The notes beneath the pieces are model-generated. The model saw nothing but the letters and a program-made list of their open reading frames with translations. It was not told the origin of the DNA and made no database searches. A stretch of 64,000 bases of DNA from Cytophagales bacterium CG12_big_fil_rev_8_21_14_0_65_40_12 (GTDB lineage: Bacteria; Bacteroidota; Bacteroidia; Cytophagales; Cyclobacteriaceae), in contig PCUU01000026.1 of assembly GCA_002786855.1 (NCBI GenBank), positions 1 to 64,000 on the forward strand, read 5' to 3'. Both the position numbers and the translations under genes were made by a program. Shown piece after piece: positions 18,016 to 28,500 of this stretch. The first letter of the stretch is position 1, and every line of letters starts with the position of its first letter.

Positions 18016-21000
18016 TTGAGCGTGGTAGAAAAAAATCGATTTTTACTTCTTTTATTGGGCATTACTTTTGCATTTGGGGCAAATGCTCAGAATTTCACAC
18101 GTCATAATTGGTATTTCTCCAACAATAATCAGGCACTTGTTTTTGGTAAAGCTCGAGGTTCGGATGCTTTTCTGGCAGATGGTAAATTAGCCCAAGGCAA
18201 CCTCGGAGAAAAAATCACGGCTACCGATCCCACTACGGGCGATTTGCTGTTCTATTCTGACGGTATCAACATTTATGATGCCACCAATACGATCATGCCC
18301 AATGGCAGTGGTTTGACCACAGCCAACGAAATTCAGGCGATGGCCATTAGCCCTGTTCCTGGCAGTAACAGTCAATATTACCTCTTTCATCGTGATAATG
18401 CAGGAGTTGTACTCTTTACTGTGGTTGATATGGCTCAGCAAGGAAACAGAACAAATGGGCCACCATCCGGAGTTGTCACCGCCCAAAAGAATATTCCAAC
18501 TTTAATTACTTCTAGGGGGGGTGGAATGCTGAGCATCGCTTCTGGAAACCTATCCCAGTTTTGGCTCATCACTCAAAACTCAGCGAATGGCAATTTTGAA
18601 ATTCACGAAATTCCAGCACTTTCGGGCAGTTTCGACCCTCAAGGCGCTCCTACTTCCTTGGCCGTGAATATTCAAGCGGCTCATCTCTCTATCAATCCGT
18701 CAGGAACACAAATTGCCGTTTTGCCTGCCAATAACATGAACATTCAAATTTTGGATTTCAACAGGAATGCTCCAGAATTGATGTTCAACCGTGCCGTTGC
18801 TAATTCATTCGTTCCCAATCAAACCCTCACAGGCTCCATAGGATGGTCTTTAGATGGTTCAAAGCTTTTTTTCAGTAGAAATTCTGCTGCCAACGGAAAT
18901 GTATATCGAATCGATTTGAGTGATAGCTTGGCTTCTGTGGAGCCCATTTTCAGTAGCCCTGTGGGCGAAAGCCAAAGTTTACTTTTGGCACCAGATAGCT
19001 CAATTTATCATATTTACAGGGAAACCTTAGCTGGCCCAAGGCGATTAGGAAGGATCACCCAAGCCGACAGTGCCATTGCGAACTTGGCTTACGAACCGGC
19101 ATTATTCGAAGAGGCAGACCCTGTATCTAATTATTTTCAGCAGTTTATGCCGGCTTCGGCCATTGGCCCCATCGTAACAATTGCTGAAAATGGCGACTAC
19201 TGTATGAATAACCCAGTTCAGTTCTACGTTAACATTGATCCGCCAACTGCCATTCCAATTTCATATAATTGGGATATTCAACCCTTCGGGCTTAGCTCAA
19301 ATGCTGTCGCTCCCATTTTTACTTTTGAAGAGGCCGGCTTTTATTCCGCTACTTTGACAGTAGAATTTGAAGGCTTAGGCGGCCCCGTATTGTCTAATAC
19401 TATTATGGGGGAAATCCTTGAAAATGATATTCAAGTAAGCCTAAATGACGCCACGATTTGCCCAGGTGAAACACTCAACCTGGATGCAGAACCTCAATCG
19501 GGAGGTCAAGGCCAATCGGGAGGTGCTACTGGTGGCCCGTTTACTTATCGCTGGAATACTGGTGAAACCACATCGGCTATTGATGTTACAGAGGCTGGTA
19601 ATTATTGGGTTGTTATAACACCCACAACAGGTTGTCCAATTTATGAAACTGTCGAGGTTACTGTATACGGAGACGAAAACCCTACTGCCAATATCTGGTA
19701 TTTTGGAAATGGAGCGGGAATAGATTTCAATGAAGTAGACGGACTTGACCCGCCTCCAAGAAGTATTACGGTTGCTCATGCAATGGACGCTCCTGAAGGC
19801 ACTTCGACCATTTCGGATGCCAATGGAGATGTACTTTTCTACACCGATGGCTCAAGCGTTTGGAATGCCAGCAATACGCTCATGCCAAATGGAACTGACA
19901 TCGGGGGCGATATCAATGCTACACAATCGGTTTTAATTGTGCCATTTAGCGATGATGAGACCTTATTTTACCTTTTCACAACTCAGGAGATTTATGGCAC
20001 AAATACCTATATGCTCAAATACTCGGTGGTGGACATGAAAGAAGACAATGGTTTAGGTGATGTAATTGCCAAAGACAATGTTTTGTTTACAAAAAGTACC
20101 GAAAAACTCGCAGCACTTGAAGGAGGCAACGGCTATTGGTTACTTTCTCACGAGTATGGTACCAACACTTTTAGAGCTTATCCTGTGACGAATGAAGGGA
20201 TTGGGGCGCCAGTGCTTTCGTCCGTGGGTTCCATTCATAGTTTGAATGATGCCCTGAGTGGACAAGCTGGAATGAAATTTTCTGGTGACGGCTCACGAGT
20301 TGCAGTAGCTTTGATTGAAGGCAATGATGATTATATCGAATTGTTCCAGTTTGATCAAAACAGTGGTGAATTGACGGAGTTCGAATATCAAATTGATTTG
20401 AGTGTTGGCGGACCAGCGGCTAATGATCAGCTGTATGATGTGCATTTTTCTCCTGGTGGAGGTAAAATATTTGCCACATTGAACAACAGAAACGGGGGGA
20501 CTCCTGGTGGAAGAATTTTGGAATACAGGATTGACACTGCCTCTACAGAAGATTCTCGAAACGCTTCAAAAGCCAATATTGCCGCCAGTGCTACCGCGAC
20601 AGTCAATTATGGTGCAATACAAACAGGCCCTGATGGTCAATTGTATGTTGCCATGGAGGTGGCTGGCAACCCAGGAGCAACTAATTTTGTGGGCGCAATT
20701 AACCCGAATGAAGATACCGCCTCGGTTTCCACATTCAATCAAATGCAAATAATGCTCACCACTGGGAATTCAAGACTTGGACTTCCAAATTTTGTTCAAA
20801 ACAACGCGAACCCTCCTATGGAGCCCGCCATTTCTGCGCCAGACACCACTTGTGTAGAAGAAAGAATTGCATTATCGGGCATTGGCACCTCAGATATTGA
20901 TGAGTTTCTCTGGACAATCATTGATGAGGCCAGTAACACTGTTTTCAGTGCTGCTGGTCAAGACACTGCTTATGTCTTTCCACAAGGTCAGGCTGGAAGA

Positions 21001-23319
21001 TTTAATATTTCGCTCAATATCTCTAATCGATGTGGCTATGATACCACATTTGTTCAACAGATCGATGTGTTTGATATCCCTCCGCGACCTGCAATTCCAA
21101 CCGCTGTTGTCATTTGCGAAGGTGCTAGTTTTCCACTAGATGCCTTAGGCGGTGCCCCTGATGACCCAAGCCTGAGTTTTAGATGGACCAACAGCCAAGG
21201 GGCGGTAGTAAGTACGTCAAGATTTTACACCGTTGATCAAGAAGAAATTTATACGGCAACAATCACAAGCATTGGCGGGGGAGGCTGCGTTTCTTCGGCT
21301 TCAGTCTTTGCAGCACCTCCTTTTGAAATAGAACTTCCACCCACGGCAACCATTTGTCAAGATGAAGCTTTAACGCTTGATCCGAGGGTAAATGCCAATA
21401 ACTATCAATGGTCGCGAATTAACCCAGACAATAGCACCAGTACTTTGGCCACAACGCGTACCATAGCAGTGGATTCCAGTGTACCAGGCATATATACCTA
21501 TATCATCTCGATTGAAGATCCAGCTTCTGCTGGTTGCTTCGTGAATGATTCAACCGTGGTAACGATCAATGGGTCACCCAACCTGACACAAGGAGCCATC
21601 ACAGATCCTACTTGTGGAAATTCAGATGGAGCTTTCAGCTTTAACATTGGAGGAACAGGCAATTACAGTTACACTGTAACTGATGCTGGCGGTGCAGTTG
21701 TATCTCAAAACAATGCTACCGATGGGCCAATCAGCGTACCTGTGAACGGCTTGGATGGAGGTACATATTCTGTGAGCATTACTGATAATAGCACAAATTG
21801 TACGGATACCCTGACAGGTATTGCGCTTCAAAACAACAATTTTACCGTAACTGCGGTTGCAGCAAATGCCAATTGTAATACCAATGATGGTTCGATTACG
21901 GTAACGTTAAGTGACGCCACTAATTTTCCCGTTACTTACATCTTGACACGTGCCGAAGCTGGTTTTGCTCCACTCTCTGGAAATGCTGCTGCAAATGGCT
22001 TTTCTATTCCCAACCTTGGTGGGGGCACCTACTCGATAGAAGTAACTTCTACGGCCAGCGGTTGTGTTGCCAGTGCAACCAATATTGTACTTAGTCAACC
22101 TACAGATGTTCAAAATCTTCAGATTGCCGTAGATAATTCCAATGCTTGTGCGGTTACTAATCCTTCCGCCCAATTAACAGCATCATCTACTGATGGGACA
22201 ATCTACAATTGGATATCTCCAAGTGGTGCTTCTCTAAGTGGTGCTTCAATTACGGCAACAGAATCCGGAACCTATACTGTAACGGCCAGTGCACCGACTG
22301 CATGCCCAGTCTCAACTTCCACCATTGTTACCCTAACGATTCAACCCAATGTAGATATCATTGTGAATGGCGATGTCTGTAGCGGAAGTATTGAATTAGA
22401 AGCAAGGATTTTGAATGAGAATCCAAGTACTACCTATGACTTTTTGTGGTCTACCGGTGAAAATGGAAGGAGAATAACTGTTAGTGCTAGTGGTACTTAC
22501 GAGGTTACGGTGAGAGAATCAGGTGACCTAACTTGTTCCGCTACAGCTTCTGAACCCGTTACAATACCAGAACCTTTAGATGCAACACTGACCTCTGGCC
22601 CAGCTTGTGATGACGGCCAACCCATAACATTGACTGTAACCCCCCTTTCGGGAAATGCCACAAGTTTTACCTGGACAAGAGACGGACAATCTGCAGGAAC
22701 CGGCAATCCTTTCGTGACTAGTGAAGAAGGTTCATATACTGTTACCATTAGCGATGGCACTTGCTCAATAGAGAGGAGTATACTCATCAGGAGGTCAGGG
22801 ATTCCTGAAGGCTTATTAGCAGATGAAGATTTTTACTGCCCTACTTCCACAAATAGTTTGGTTGTGCTGGCTGGAATTGGATTTGCCACTTATGAGTGGA
22901 CATTAGATGGCCAACCTATTGCCAATTCAACGGGTAGTTTAACCGTGGCTGCAGGAGGCCTGTATGAAGTAACCATGACAACAGCGGCAGGTTGCGTAAG
23001 AATCGATCAAATTAATATTATTGAAAGCTGCGACCCAGTAGTTCATGTCCCCAATGTTTTGCTTCCCGAGGGCTCACCTCCCAACAATGTGTTCAAAGCT
23101 TTCCCTAATGGGTTTGTCTCGGACTTTCAAGTCTTTATCTACAACCGTTGGGGTGAGCTAATTTACCAAAACTCTTCTCCAGAATTTGAATGGGATGGCA
23201 CCTTCAATGGCCAAATTGTTCCAATAGGCACCTATCCTTATGTCATTAAATTCAGGAGTCGCTTTGAGCCAGAGAGGGGTGAGTTTGAACAGCGCGGGGC
23301 AGTTACGGTGATAAGGTGA
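18016..23319 (+). CDS. Large secreted/surface protein with type-B (CHU_C/gliding) CTD
   Basis: A 1767-aa exported protein. The signal peptide is RFLLLLLGITFAFGANAQ. Two related propeller-like modules follow, about residues 28-385 and 558-930. Both have WYF...G near their start, GD(L/V)LFY(S/T)DG and a (I/L)MPNG block, so they look like an internal duplication. PKD/Ig-like domains fill the rest to about 1670. The last 90 or so residues (VPNVLLP...FIYNRWGELIYQ...WDGTFNGQ) are the gliding-motility type-B C-terminal domain that marks T9SS cargo. The start is TTG 18016 or GTG 18022; no ATG is available. It is probably exported with the divergent PorP/SprF protein. Ligand unknown. Confidence 0.9.
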   Translation: MSVVEKNRFLLLLLGITFAFGANAQNFTRHNWYFSNNNQALVFGKARGSDAFLADGKLAQGNLGEKITATDPTTGDLLFYSDGINIYDATNTIMPNGSGLTTANEIQAMAISPVPGSNSQYYLFHRDNAGVVLFTVVDMAQQGNRTNGPPSGVVTAQKNIPTLITSRGGGMLSIASGNLSQFWLITQNSANGNFEIHEIPALSGSFDPQGAPTSLAVNIQAAHLSINPSGTQIAVLPANNMNIQILDFNRNAPELMFNRAVANSFVPNQTLTGSIGWSLDGSKLFFSRNSAANGNVYRIDLSDSLASVEPIFSSPVGESQSLLLAPDSSIYHIYRETLAGPRRLGRITQADSAIANLAYEPALFEEADPVSNYFQQFMPASAIGPIVTIAENGDYCMNNPVQFYVNIDPPTAIPISYNWDIQPFGLSSNAVAPIFTFEEAGFYSATLTVEFEGLGGPVLSNTIMGEILENDIQVSLNDATICPGETLNLDAEPQSGGQGQSGGATGGPFTYRWNTGETTSAIDVTEAGNYWVVITPTTGCPIYETVEVTVYGDENPTANIWYFGNGAGIDFNEVDGLDPPPRSITVAHAMDAPEGTSTISDANGDVLFYTDGSSVWNASNTLMPNGTDIGGDINATQSVLIVPFSDDETLFYLFTTQEIYGTNTYMLKYSVVDMKEDNGLGDVIAKDNVLFTKSTEKLAALEGGNGYWLLSHEYGTNTFRAYPVTNEGIGAPVLSSVGSIHSLNDALSGQAGMKFSGDGSRVAVALIEGNDDYIELFQFDQNSGELTEFEYQIDLSVGGPAANDQLYDVHFSPGGGKIFATLNNRNGGTPGGRILEYRIDTASTEDSRNASKANIAASATATVNYGAIQTGPDGQLYVAMEVAGNPGATNFVGAINPNEDTASVSTFNQMQIMLTTGNSRLGLPNFVQNNANPPMEPAISAPDTTCVEERIALSGIGTSDIDEFLWTIIDEASNTVFSAAGQDTAYVFPQGQAGRFNISLNISNRCGYDTTFVQQIDVFDIPPRPAIPTAVVICEGASFPLDALGGAPDDPSLSFRWTNSQGAVVSTSRFYTVDQEEIYTATITSIGGGGCVSSASVFAAPPFEIELPPTATICQDEALTLDPRVNANNYQWSRINPDNSTSTLATTRTIAVDSSVPGIYTYIISIEDPASAGCFVNDSTVVTINGSPNLTQGAITDPTCGNSDGAFSFNIGGTGNYSYTVTDAGGAVVSQNNATDGPISVPVNGLDGGTYSVSITDNSTNCTDTLTGIALQNNNFTVTAVAANANCNTNDGSITVTLSDATNFPVTYILTRAEAGFAPLSGNAAANGFSIPNLGGGTYSIEVTSTASGCVASATNIVLSQPTDVQNLQIAVDNSNACAVTNPSAQLTASSTDGTIYNWISPSGASLSGASITATESGTYTVTASAPTACPVSTSTIVTLTIQPNVDIIVNGDVCSGSIELEARILNENPSTTYDFLWSTGENGRRITVSASGTYEVTVRESGDLTCSATASEPVTIPEPLDATLTSGPACDDGQPITLTVTPLSGNATSFTWTRDGQSAGTGNPFVTSEEGSYTVTISDGTCSIERSILIRRSGIPEGLLADEDFYCPTSTNSLVVLAGIGFATYEWTLDGQPIANSTGSLTVAAGGLYEVTMTTAAGCVRIDQINIIESCDPVVHVPNVLLPEGSPPNNVFKAFPNGFVSDFQVFIYNRWGELIYQNSSPEFEWDGTFNGQIVPIGTYPYVIKFRSRFEPERGEFEQRGAVTVIR

Positions 23320-23421
23320 GGGAAATGAGGCTTTTATAGTTCGCTGAATATTTTGACATCACCTGCTTATGAGGCACTGCTTTTCGCTAAGAATCAGTCA
23401 ATCGCCATTGTCCAGAAAGGA

Positions 23422-23464
23422 TAAAAAAAAAGCCCATGAAAATTAATTTCATGGGCTTTTTTGT
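23422..23464. terminator. Bidirectional intrinsic terminator
   Basis: A perfect stem AGCCCATGAAA/TTTCATGGGCT with loop ATTAA. T6 follows on the plus strand and T9 on the minus strand (A9 at 23422-23430). It would serve both the type-B CTD gene and the minus-strand gene at 24866. The IS element now separates it from the latter. Confidence 0.88.
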
Positions 23465-23470
23465 AGCGTT

Positions 23471-23495
23471 TGTCCCGTCCTGAAATAGCGTTACA
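23471..23495 (+). repeat. IS3 left inverted repeat
   Basis: TGTCCCGTCCTGAAATAGCG plus five further bases; pairs with the right end at 24829-24853, with 10 of 10 outermost bases identical. Confidence 0.93.
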
Positions 23496-23509
23496 CAAAA
23501 AGTAATGTT

Positions 23510-23944
23510 ATGAAAGAAGACAATGAAAGAGAGTATGTTAAGCGTACACAGCGAGACTACAGTTACGCTTTTAAATTGAGTGTAGTAAAAGAGATTGAAA
23601 ACGGAGAATTAGGAATAAAAGCCGCAGCAAGGAAGTACGGTATTCAGTCCCATTCGACTGTTACCAATTGGCTGAGAAAATTTGGTAGCTTTGATTGGGT
23701 GAACAAATCAACAATGCAGATGCCTAAATCAAAGGATCAACGACTTTTAGAACTAGAGCAGAAAGTGCTTTTACTTGAAAAGCAGAAAAAGGAACTTGAA
23801 AAGCGAGTCGAAACATCAGATAAGAAGGTGATTTTCTTTGATATGATGATAGATATCGCTGAAGAGGAGTTTAAAATCCCTATCAGAAAAAAGTCTTTAC
23901 CCGAACAGTTGATCGCTTCAAAGTCGAGCAAAAAGAAGGCTTAA
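23510..23944 (+). CDS. IS3-family transposase OrfA
   Basis: A 144-aa DNA-binding subunit. An N-terminal helix-turn-helix (about residues 12-58, GIKAAARKYGIQSHSTVTNW) is followed by a leucine-zipper coiled coil (about residues 80-108, LLELEQKVLLLEKQKKELEK) used for multimerisation. Near its end CAAAAAG (23929-23935) is a plausible -1 slippage site that would fuse it to OrfB, the normal way IS3 elements make transposase. Confidence 0.93.
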   Translation: MKEDNEREYVKRTQRDYSYAFKLSVVKEIENGELGIKAAARKYGIQSHSTVTNWLRKFGSFDWVNKSTMQMPKSKDQRLLELEQKVLLLEKQKKELEKRVETSDKKVIFFDMMIDIAEEEFKIPIRKKSLPEQLIASKSSKKKA

Positions 23945-24795
23945 CGGCCACCTGTAGGTTGTTCGGGGTCAATAGACAGGTTTATTACCGAAGTATAAAT
24001 AGAGAAAGAAATAGGCAGCAAATAGCCACTGAAGTGGTGGCTATGGTCGAGCAAGTCCGGATGAGAATGCCTCGTTTGGGCACAAGGAAGCTATATCACC
24101 TTCTAGAGGAAAGGCTAAGTCCTCTTGGGGTGGGTAGGGACAGATTATTTGCTATTATGAAGGCTAATAACCTTCAAATTACTCCTAAAAGACAATACCA
24201 CATTACAACAGACTCTCACCATCGTTTCAGGAAATATAAAAACCTGATCGAATCATTAGAGATCAATAGGCCTGAACAGGTTTGGGTATCTGATATTACC
24301 TATATCGGCACCAGAGTCAACCCAATGTACTTGTCGTTGGTCACTGATGCTTATTCAAAAACAATAATGGGCTTCAATGTATCAAAGAGTCTAGACGCAT
24401 CAGGAGTTGTGTCGGCAATGGAACAAGCACTTAAAAAGCGCATATACCCTGAGCAGAGGCTTATTCACCATTCCGACAGAGGTTTGCAATATTGCTGTGA
24501 CGCCTATCAGGAGCTGCTCAGTAAGCACAAAGTAGCTTGCAGTATGACTGAAAGTTATGATCCTTATCAAAACGCAGTTGCTGAAAGAATCAATGGAATA
24601 TTGAAACATGAATTTATACTGGGCATTACAACGAGTGATCTAAAGCTCATGCAGAAACTTATCGATCAGTCTGTCCATATATACAATGAAGAAAGGCCTC
24701 ACTTGAGCTGTTCAATGAAAACCCCAAACTTAATGCACACACAAAAAGCTGTAAAAATCAAAAGCTATAAAAACAAAATAGCCAATGGGTCATGA
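23932..24795 (+). CDS. IS3-family transposase OrfB (DDE integrase)
   Basis: The catalytic subunit with an rve integrase core. The three acidic residues sit in VSDITYIG, HHSDRGLQY and AVAERINGILKH, spaced as in IS3. The track starts it at a TTG (23959). Its frame is open further upstream, and the sequence from 23932 (KEGLTATCRLFGVNRQVYY) looks like real OrfB, so it is probably read only after -1 frameshifting from OrfA. The stop lies inside a 32-bp perfect palindrome. Confidence 0.92.
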   Translation, partial: KEGLTATCRLFGVNRQVYYRSINRERNRQQIATEVVAMVEQVRMRMPRLGTRKLYHLLEERLSPLGVGRDRLFAIMKANNLQITPKRQYHITTDSHHRFRKYKNLIESLEINRPEQVWVSDITYIGTRVNPMYLSLVTDAYSKTIMGFNVSKSLDASGVVSAMEQALKKRIYPEQRLIHHSDRGLQYCCDAYQELLSKHKVACSMTESYDPYQNAVAERINGILKHEFILGITTSDLKLMQKLIDQSVHIYNEERPHLSCSMKTPNLMHTQKAVKIKSYKNKIANGS

Positions 24796-24808
24796 CCCAT
24801 TGGCTATT
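24777..24808. terminator. Perfect 32-bp palindrome at the end of orfB
   Basis: AATAGCCAATGGGTCA pairs with its exact reverse complement directly after it, without a loop. It contains the OrfB stop codon. It may end IS transcription or block readthrough translation into the transposase from outside; the T run after it is weak (ATTAATATTTAT). Confidence 0.6.
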
Positions 24809-24865
24809 AATATTTATCCTTGTAAAACTGTATCGCTTATTTAGGACGGGACAGTTACAATAAGA

Positions 24866-25564
24866 CTATTTTTTACTCTCGAAGTAACTCAATAACTCAA
24901 CAAGATCAGCCTCATCCTTAATCTTAATCTTATTTTTTTTGAAGTACTGCTTCAATTCAGTCTCGTTTGGCAAGGCATTAACTATTGCATTTGTATTCAA
25001 CTTTAGTTCAGTTACCTGATTATCAGCATCTACTAAAAAATAAAAAGCTTTAGTGTCGAACCTATCATTTACCACCAGTCCAGCAAACCCTGGATCTGAA
25101 TTTTCGACCAAGACGGTTTGAATTGCTTTTAAAATCTTGGCCTTGCTATTCGAAAAAAGTACCTGTGAATACTTGTTTTTCTTTTGACCTGGAAGAACGT
25201 AAGTGTTGCTGAACTCTCTGCTCACTACTTTCTTTAATTCTAAATCTATCTCTTCGATAACAAATTTTGGATAAATTTCTTGAGCAATCAAGATCACTTG
25301 TCCATCCATTAAGAGTTCTACTTCATCTCTATAGGTATCATATTTCAAAACGACATCCCTAACCTTGCCATCCTTATCAAAAATTTTACCCGGCAAATAT
25401 TCCTCGTTATAATAAGGACTGCCATCGGTATTCTTGTATTGCTCTGAGATTAAAAGGGGCTTATTCATTGAACCCAAAACATTTGATATTTGAGCTTGAG
25501 CAATTTGTGATTGAGCCAGAATGCATAATGAGGCTATATAAAGGAATTTTCTAATTGATTTCAT
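24866..25564 (-). CDS. Secreted protein of unknown function
   Basis: A 232-aa protein with a signal peptide (FLYIASLCILAQSQIAQAQ). The mature part has mixed charged strands and two or three KIL/LEL segments, without membrane helices or a recognised domain. It lies 4 bp downstream of the subtilisin-like peptidase and is probably co-transcribed with it, so it may be a periplasmic partner; that is inference. The IS element lies just beyond its stop and separates it from the old terminator. Confidence 0.8.
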   Translation of the reverse strand: MKSIRKFLYIASLCILAQSQIAQAQISNVLGSMNKPLLISEQYKNTDGSPYYNEEYLPGKIFDKDGKVRDVVLKYDTYRDEVELLMDGQVILIAQEIYPKFVIEEIDLELKKVVSREFSNTYVLPGQKKNKYSQVLFSNSKAKILKAIQTVLVENSDPGFAGLVVNDRFDTKAFYFLVDADNQVTELKLNTNAIVNALPNETELKQYFKKNKIKIKDEADLVELLSYFESKK

Positions 25565-25568
25565 CTTC

Positions 25569-28500
25569 TTAGTTTATGATTAATTTCTTTTGCACCACAA
25601 ATTCCGATCCAAGCGACAGCTTAATGAGGTAAATACCTTTTGAGAATTTAGAAGTATCAAATCGTCTCTTGAACTCCTGACTATTTTTGAAGTCTTCATT
25701 ATCCAATTGAGATTTACCGTTCATATCGATAATTTCAATTTGAACCTTCCCAAAGTAGTCATTGACCATATCTATTTCAAAGTCTTTATTAGAAGGATTA
25801 GGATATAATCTGGTCGATCTATTGATCAAGGCTATCTCATCATCTGTGGCATTCACAAGGAGCACAAAATCTGAAGATTTGAGGCTGCAGTCGCTATTAA
25901 AAGTGACAACGAAATAAGTGCCCTCAATATTTTGTGAGTCAAATGTTCTTGCCGTAGCCCCTTCTACTTTTACACCATCTTTATACCATTGAAAAGATGT
26001 AGCGGATTGCTGACTTGCCAAAACACCATCGTTATTCACAATTGAGTTTGGATTTAGGGAGTTCTCGGTAATTTCAATTGGTGCTACAAAAGAAATTTCG
26101 ATATCTCCTTCCTTTACTACCAAAGTCACATTATAAGCCCCAGTTTGCAAATATTGATGGACTGGATTCTGGTCTGTTGACGTTGCACCATCTCCAAAAT
26201 CCCACTCCCAGCTATCTATAGAGCCTGTGCTGTTATCTATGAATGTGGTGAGCGCATTTTGGCAGGTATAGTCAAAAGAGAAATCTGGGAAAAGCACATT
26301 CTCACAACTCACATTTTGCCAATTATTGGCATTGACCAACGTACTGTTGACTCCTGTGGTAATTGATGCCGTCCCCGCAAAATCAACATTTGAGATAGAT
26401 AAAAAATCCAGACAAATGACCCTGTGGCCATCTAATTGAATTGCGGCATTGCCTGATCCAGCATTGGAAATTACAACTGGATTTTCGGCATTCCCGCTGG
26501 CAACAAAGTTGTTAATCAAATCCAGCTTTTTTCCACCACTTAAAATAAGATTACCTGCTTCTGATATCGTCAAAGAGGAAATTTCAATGTCATCTGTAAG
26601 CTTTAGAATCCCTGATGAGTGAATAGAAACACTGTCAAGTACATTCGAAGTGCCAGATATACTTAACTCGCCTTTCACATTAAAAGTAGACTTTGAATCT
26701 ACTCCACCAGCAATGAATTCAACTTGTTGGCCAGTGGATATATTTATTGTTGATCCCTCGTCAAAATAAGATAGCTGTGGATTGGAAATATCGAGTTTCA
26801 CCTTCAAATCTAAGGTAGAGCCCATGAATGACACATTCAAGGGTGATGTAGCCGTTGCGCTTAAAGTATTGAGCGTTACTGTACTGTTCTCGATGGCAAG
26901 GTTACCAGAAATTATATTGAGATCACCTAAAATCAAAGAACCTAGCAAATTCCAAGTAGCGTCATTGGCATCCAAAACAAGATTCACACCTGTCAGATCA
27001 ACTCCATTTTGAACTAGTCGATGTGTTGGAGAATTACCCTTTCCTAAAATGATTGTTCCATTTGAAATTGAAACAAGTTCGTTCGATAAAATTAAATCTC
27101 CATTTACCTTAAGGCTTGAGTTATTCATATTGACTGCCACATTCTCGCTCGAAAGCCAAACAAGCGTACCTACCTCTTGATTAGCCCCAATAGTAATGAG
27201 TTTATTTTGAGATTGATCGAAGGAATTTTCATCAAAAAACACTAAGTCGTTTGCACTAGGAATCGTGCTGGCAGTGGTTCCGCCTGACGTATTAGACCAA
27301 TTTGAAGGATCAGTCCAGGAACCACCACTTTTCCCAATCCAATAGTAATTTGAAGATTGTATCGTAGCTGATTCGTAGGTGAGTATAATAGAAAAACGTT
27401 GACTACCTCCCAATAATGGAAACTTATGAGACACTACAAGACTTTGAGGCGCAGCACTCGTTGGAGTAAAAACAATTTGCTCTGAATTATCTCTAAAATT
27501 ATCGCCTAATGTAGCGCCTGCACCAGGGTTAGAAGGATCCAATATCCATGGTAATTGGGTGGTCGTTCCATCGGATATTCTCATGTCCAAATCATTCACC
27601 AACATAAGCTTTATAGGATCCAAAGAAACCGGAGGGGGTGATCCTGGTAAGTCGGTCCAAACGATTGTTGCCTTTACTTCTGTGTTTTCTTTAGGAGTAA
27701 AGAGTAATTCATAATTATCCCCATCGTTAAGACTAACCTCTTTTATCACTTTATTAAAGCCATTCTGCTGAAGCAATAGACGAGCAGCCGCCTCAGTGTT
27801 CATTACTCCCCATCCATAAATGTAATCTGGGCCAGCAGCACCAGCTTCGTTGGCTGTATGAAATATTAAGCTCTTCACTGTTGCCGAACGCATGAACTGA
27901 CCACCATTAAGTTTGCTATGCAATTCTTGCAAAAGCGCTATAGAGCCTGTAACGTTTGGAGCAGACATTGATGTACCCTGTAAATTTCCATAAGCATCAT
28001 CAGCACTTGAATAAGCTGAGGAAATTGCCACACCAGCCCCCACGATGTCTGGCTTAATTCTACCGTCATCCGTTGGCCCCCAACCGCTAAAACTACTCAT
28101 TACAACACTATTCAAACCGTCATAGCCTCCGTTGATTTTTTGAACCGCACCAACCGTAATAATATTTTTGGCAGTGCCATAGGTCGATATGATATCAAAT
28201 GGGCCGTCAGCCGGCCTTGTTCCATTGCCCGCATCAGATCGATCATTTCCTGCCGACTTAACAATTGTATAAAAAGGTGCTTTATGTGCTAATTCATCCC
28301 AGTCTCTAGCAGTAGCATTATAAAAACCGAACTTCCAGTCTTCATCCTCGCTGATACTAGCATCACCAAACCAAGTCCAAGCATTATTGTTGAAGTTCCA
28401 ACCTGCAAGTGTACCATAGGAGTGATTGGATAAGATAAGGTTATCAGTCGGTGTTAGGGCAACAGCAGTCATTTCCAATAAGTCACTATTAAAACCGTAG

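Larger units (their letters stand above)
23471..24853 (+). mobile_element. Complete IS3-family insertion sequence (1383 bp)
   Basis: It is bounded by imperfect 25-bp inverted repeats starting TGTCCCGTCC (23471-23495 and 24829-24853; 21 of 25 match). It is flanked by a 3-bp direct repeat GTT (23468-23470 and 24854-24856), as expected of IS3-family targets. It holds orfA and orfB in the -1 relation with a slippery site between them. Both frames are intact and the DDE residues are present, so it may be active. It landed between two convergent genes and breaks neither. Confidence 0.95.

Noticed and set aside
22497-22787. Minus-strand ORF of 96 aa within the type-B CTD gene
   Set aside because: Antisense to a repetitive Ser/Thr/Gly-rich coding region, which easily gives open frames; no start signal.
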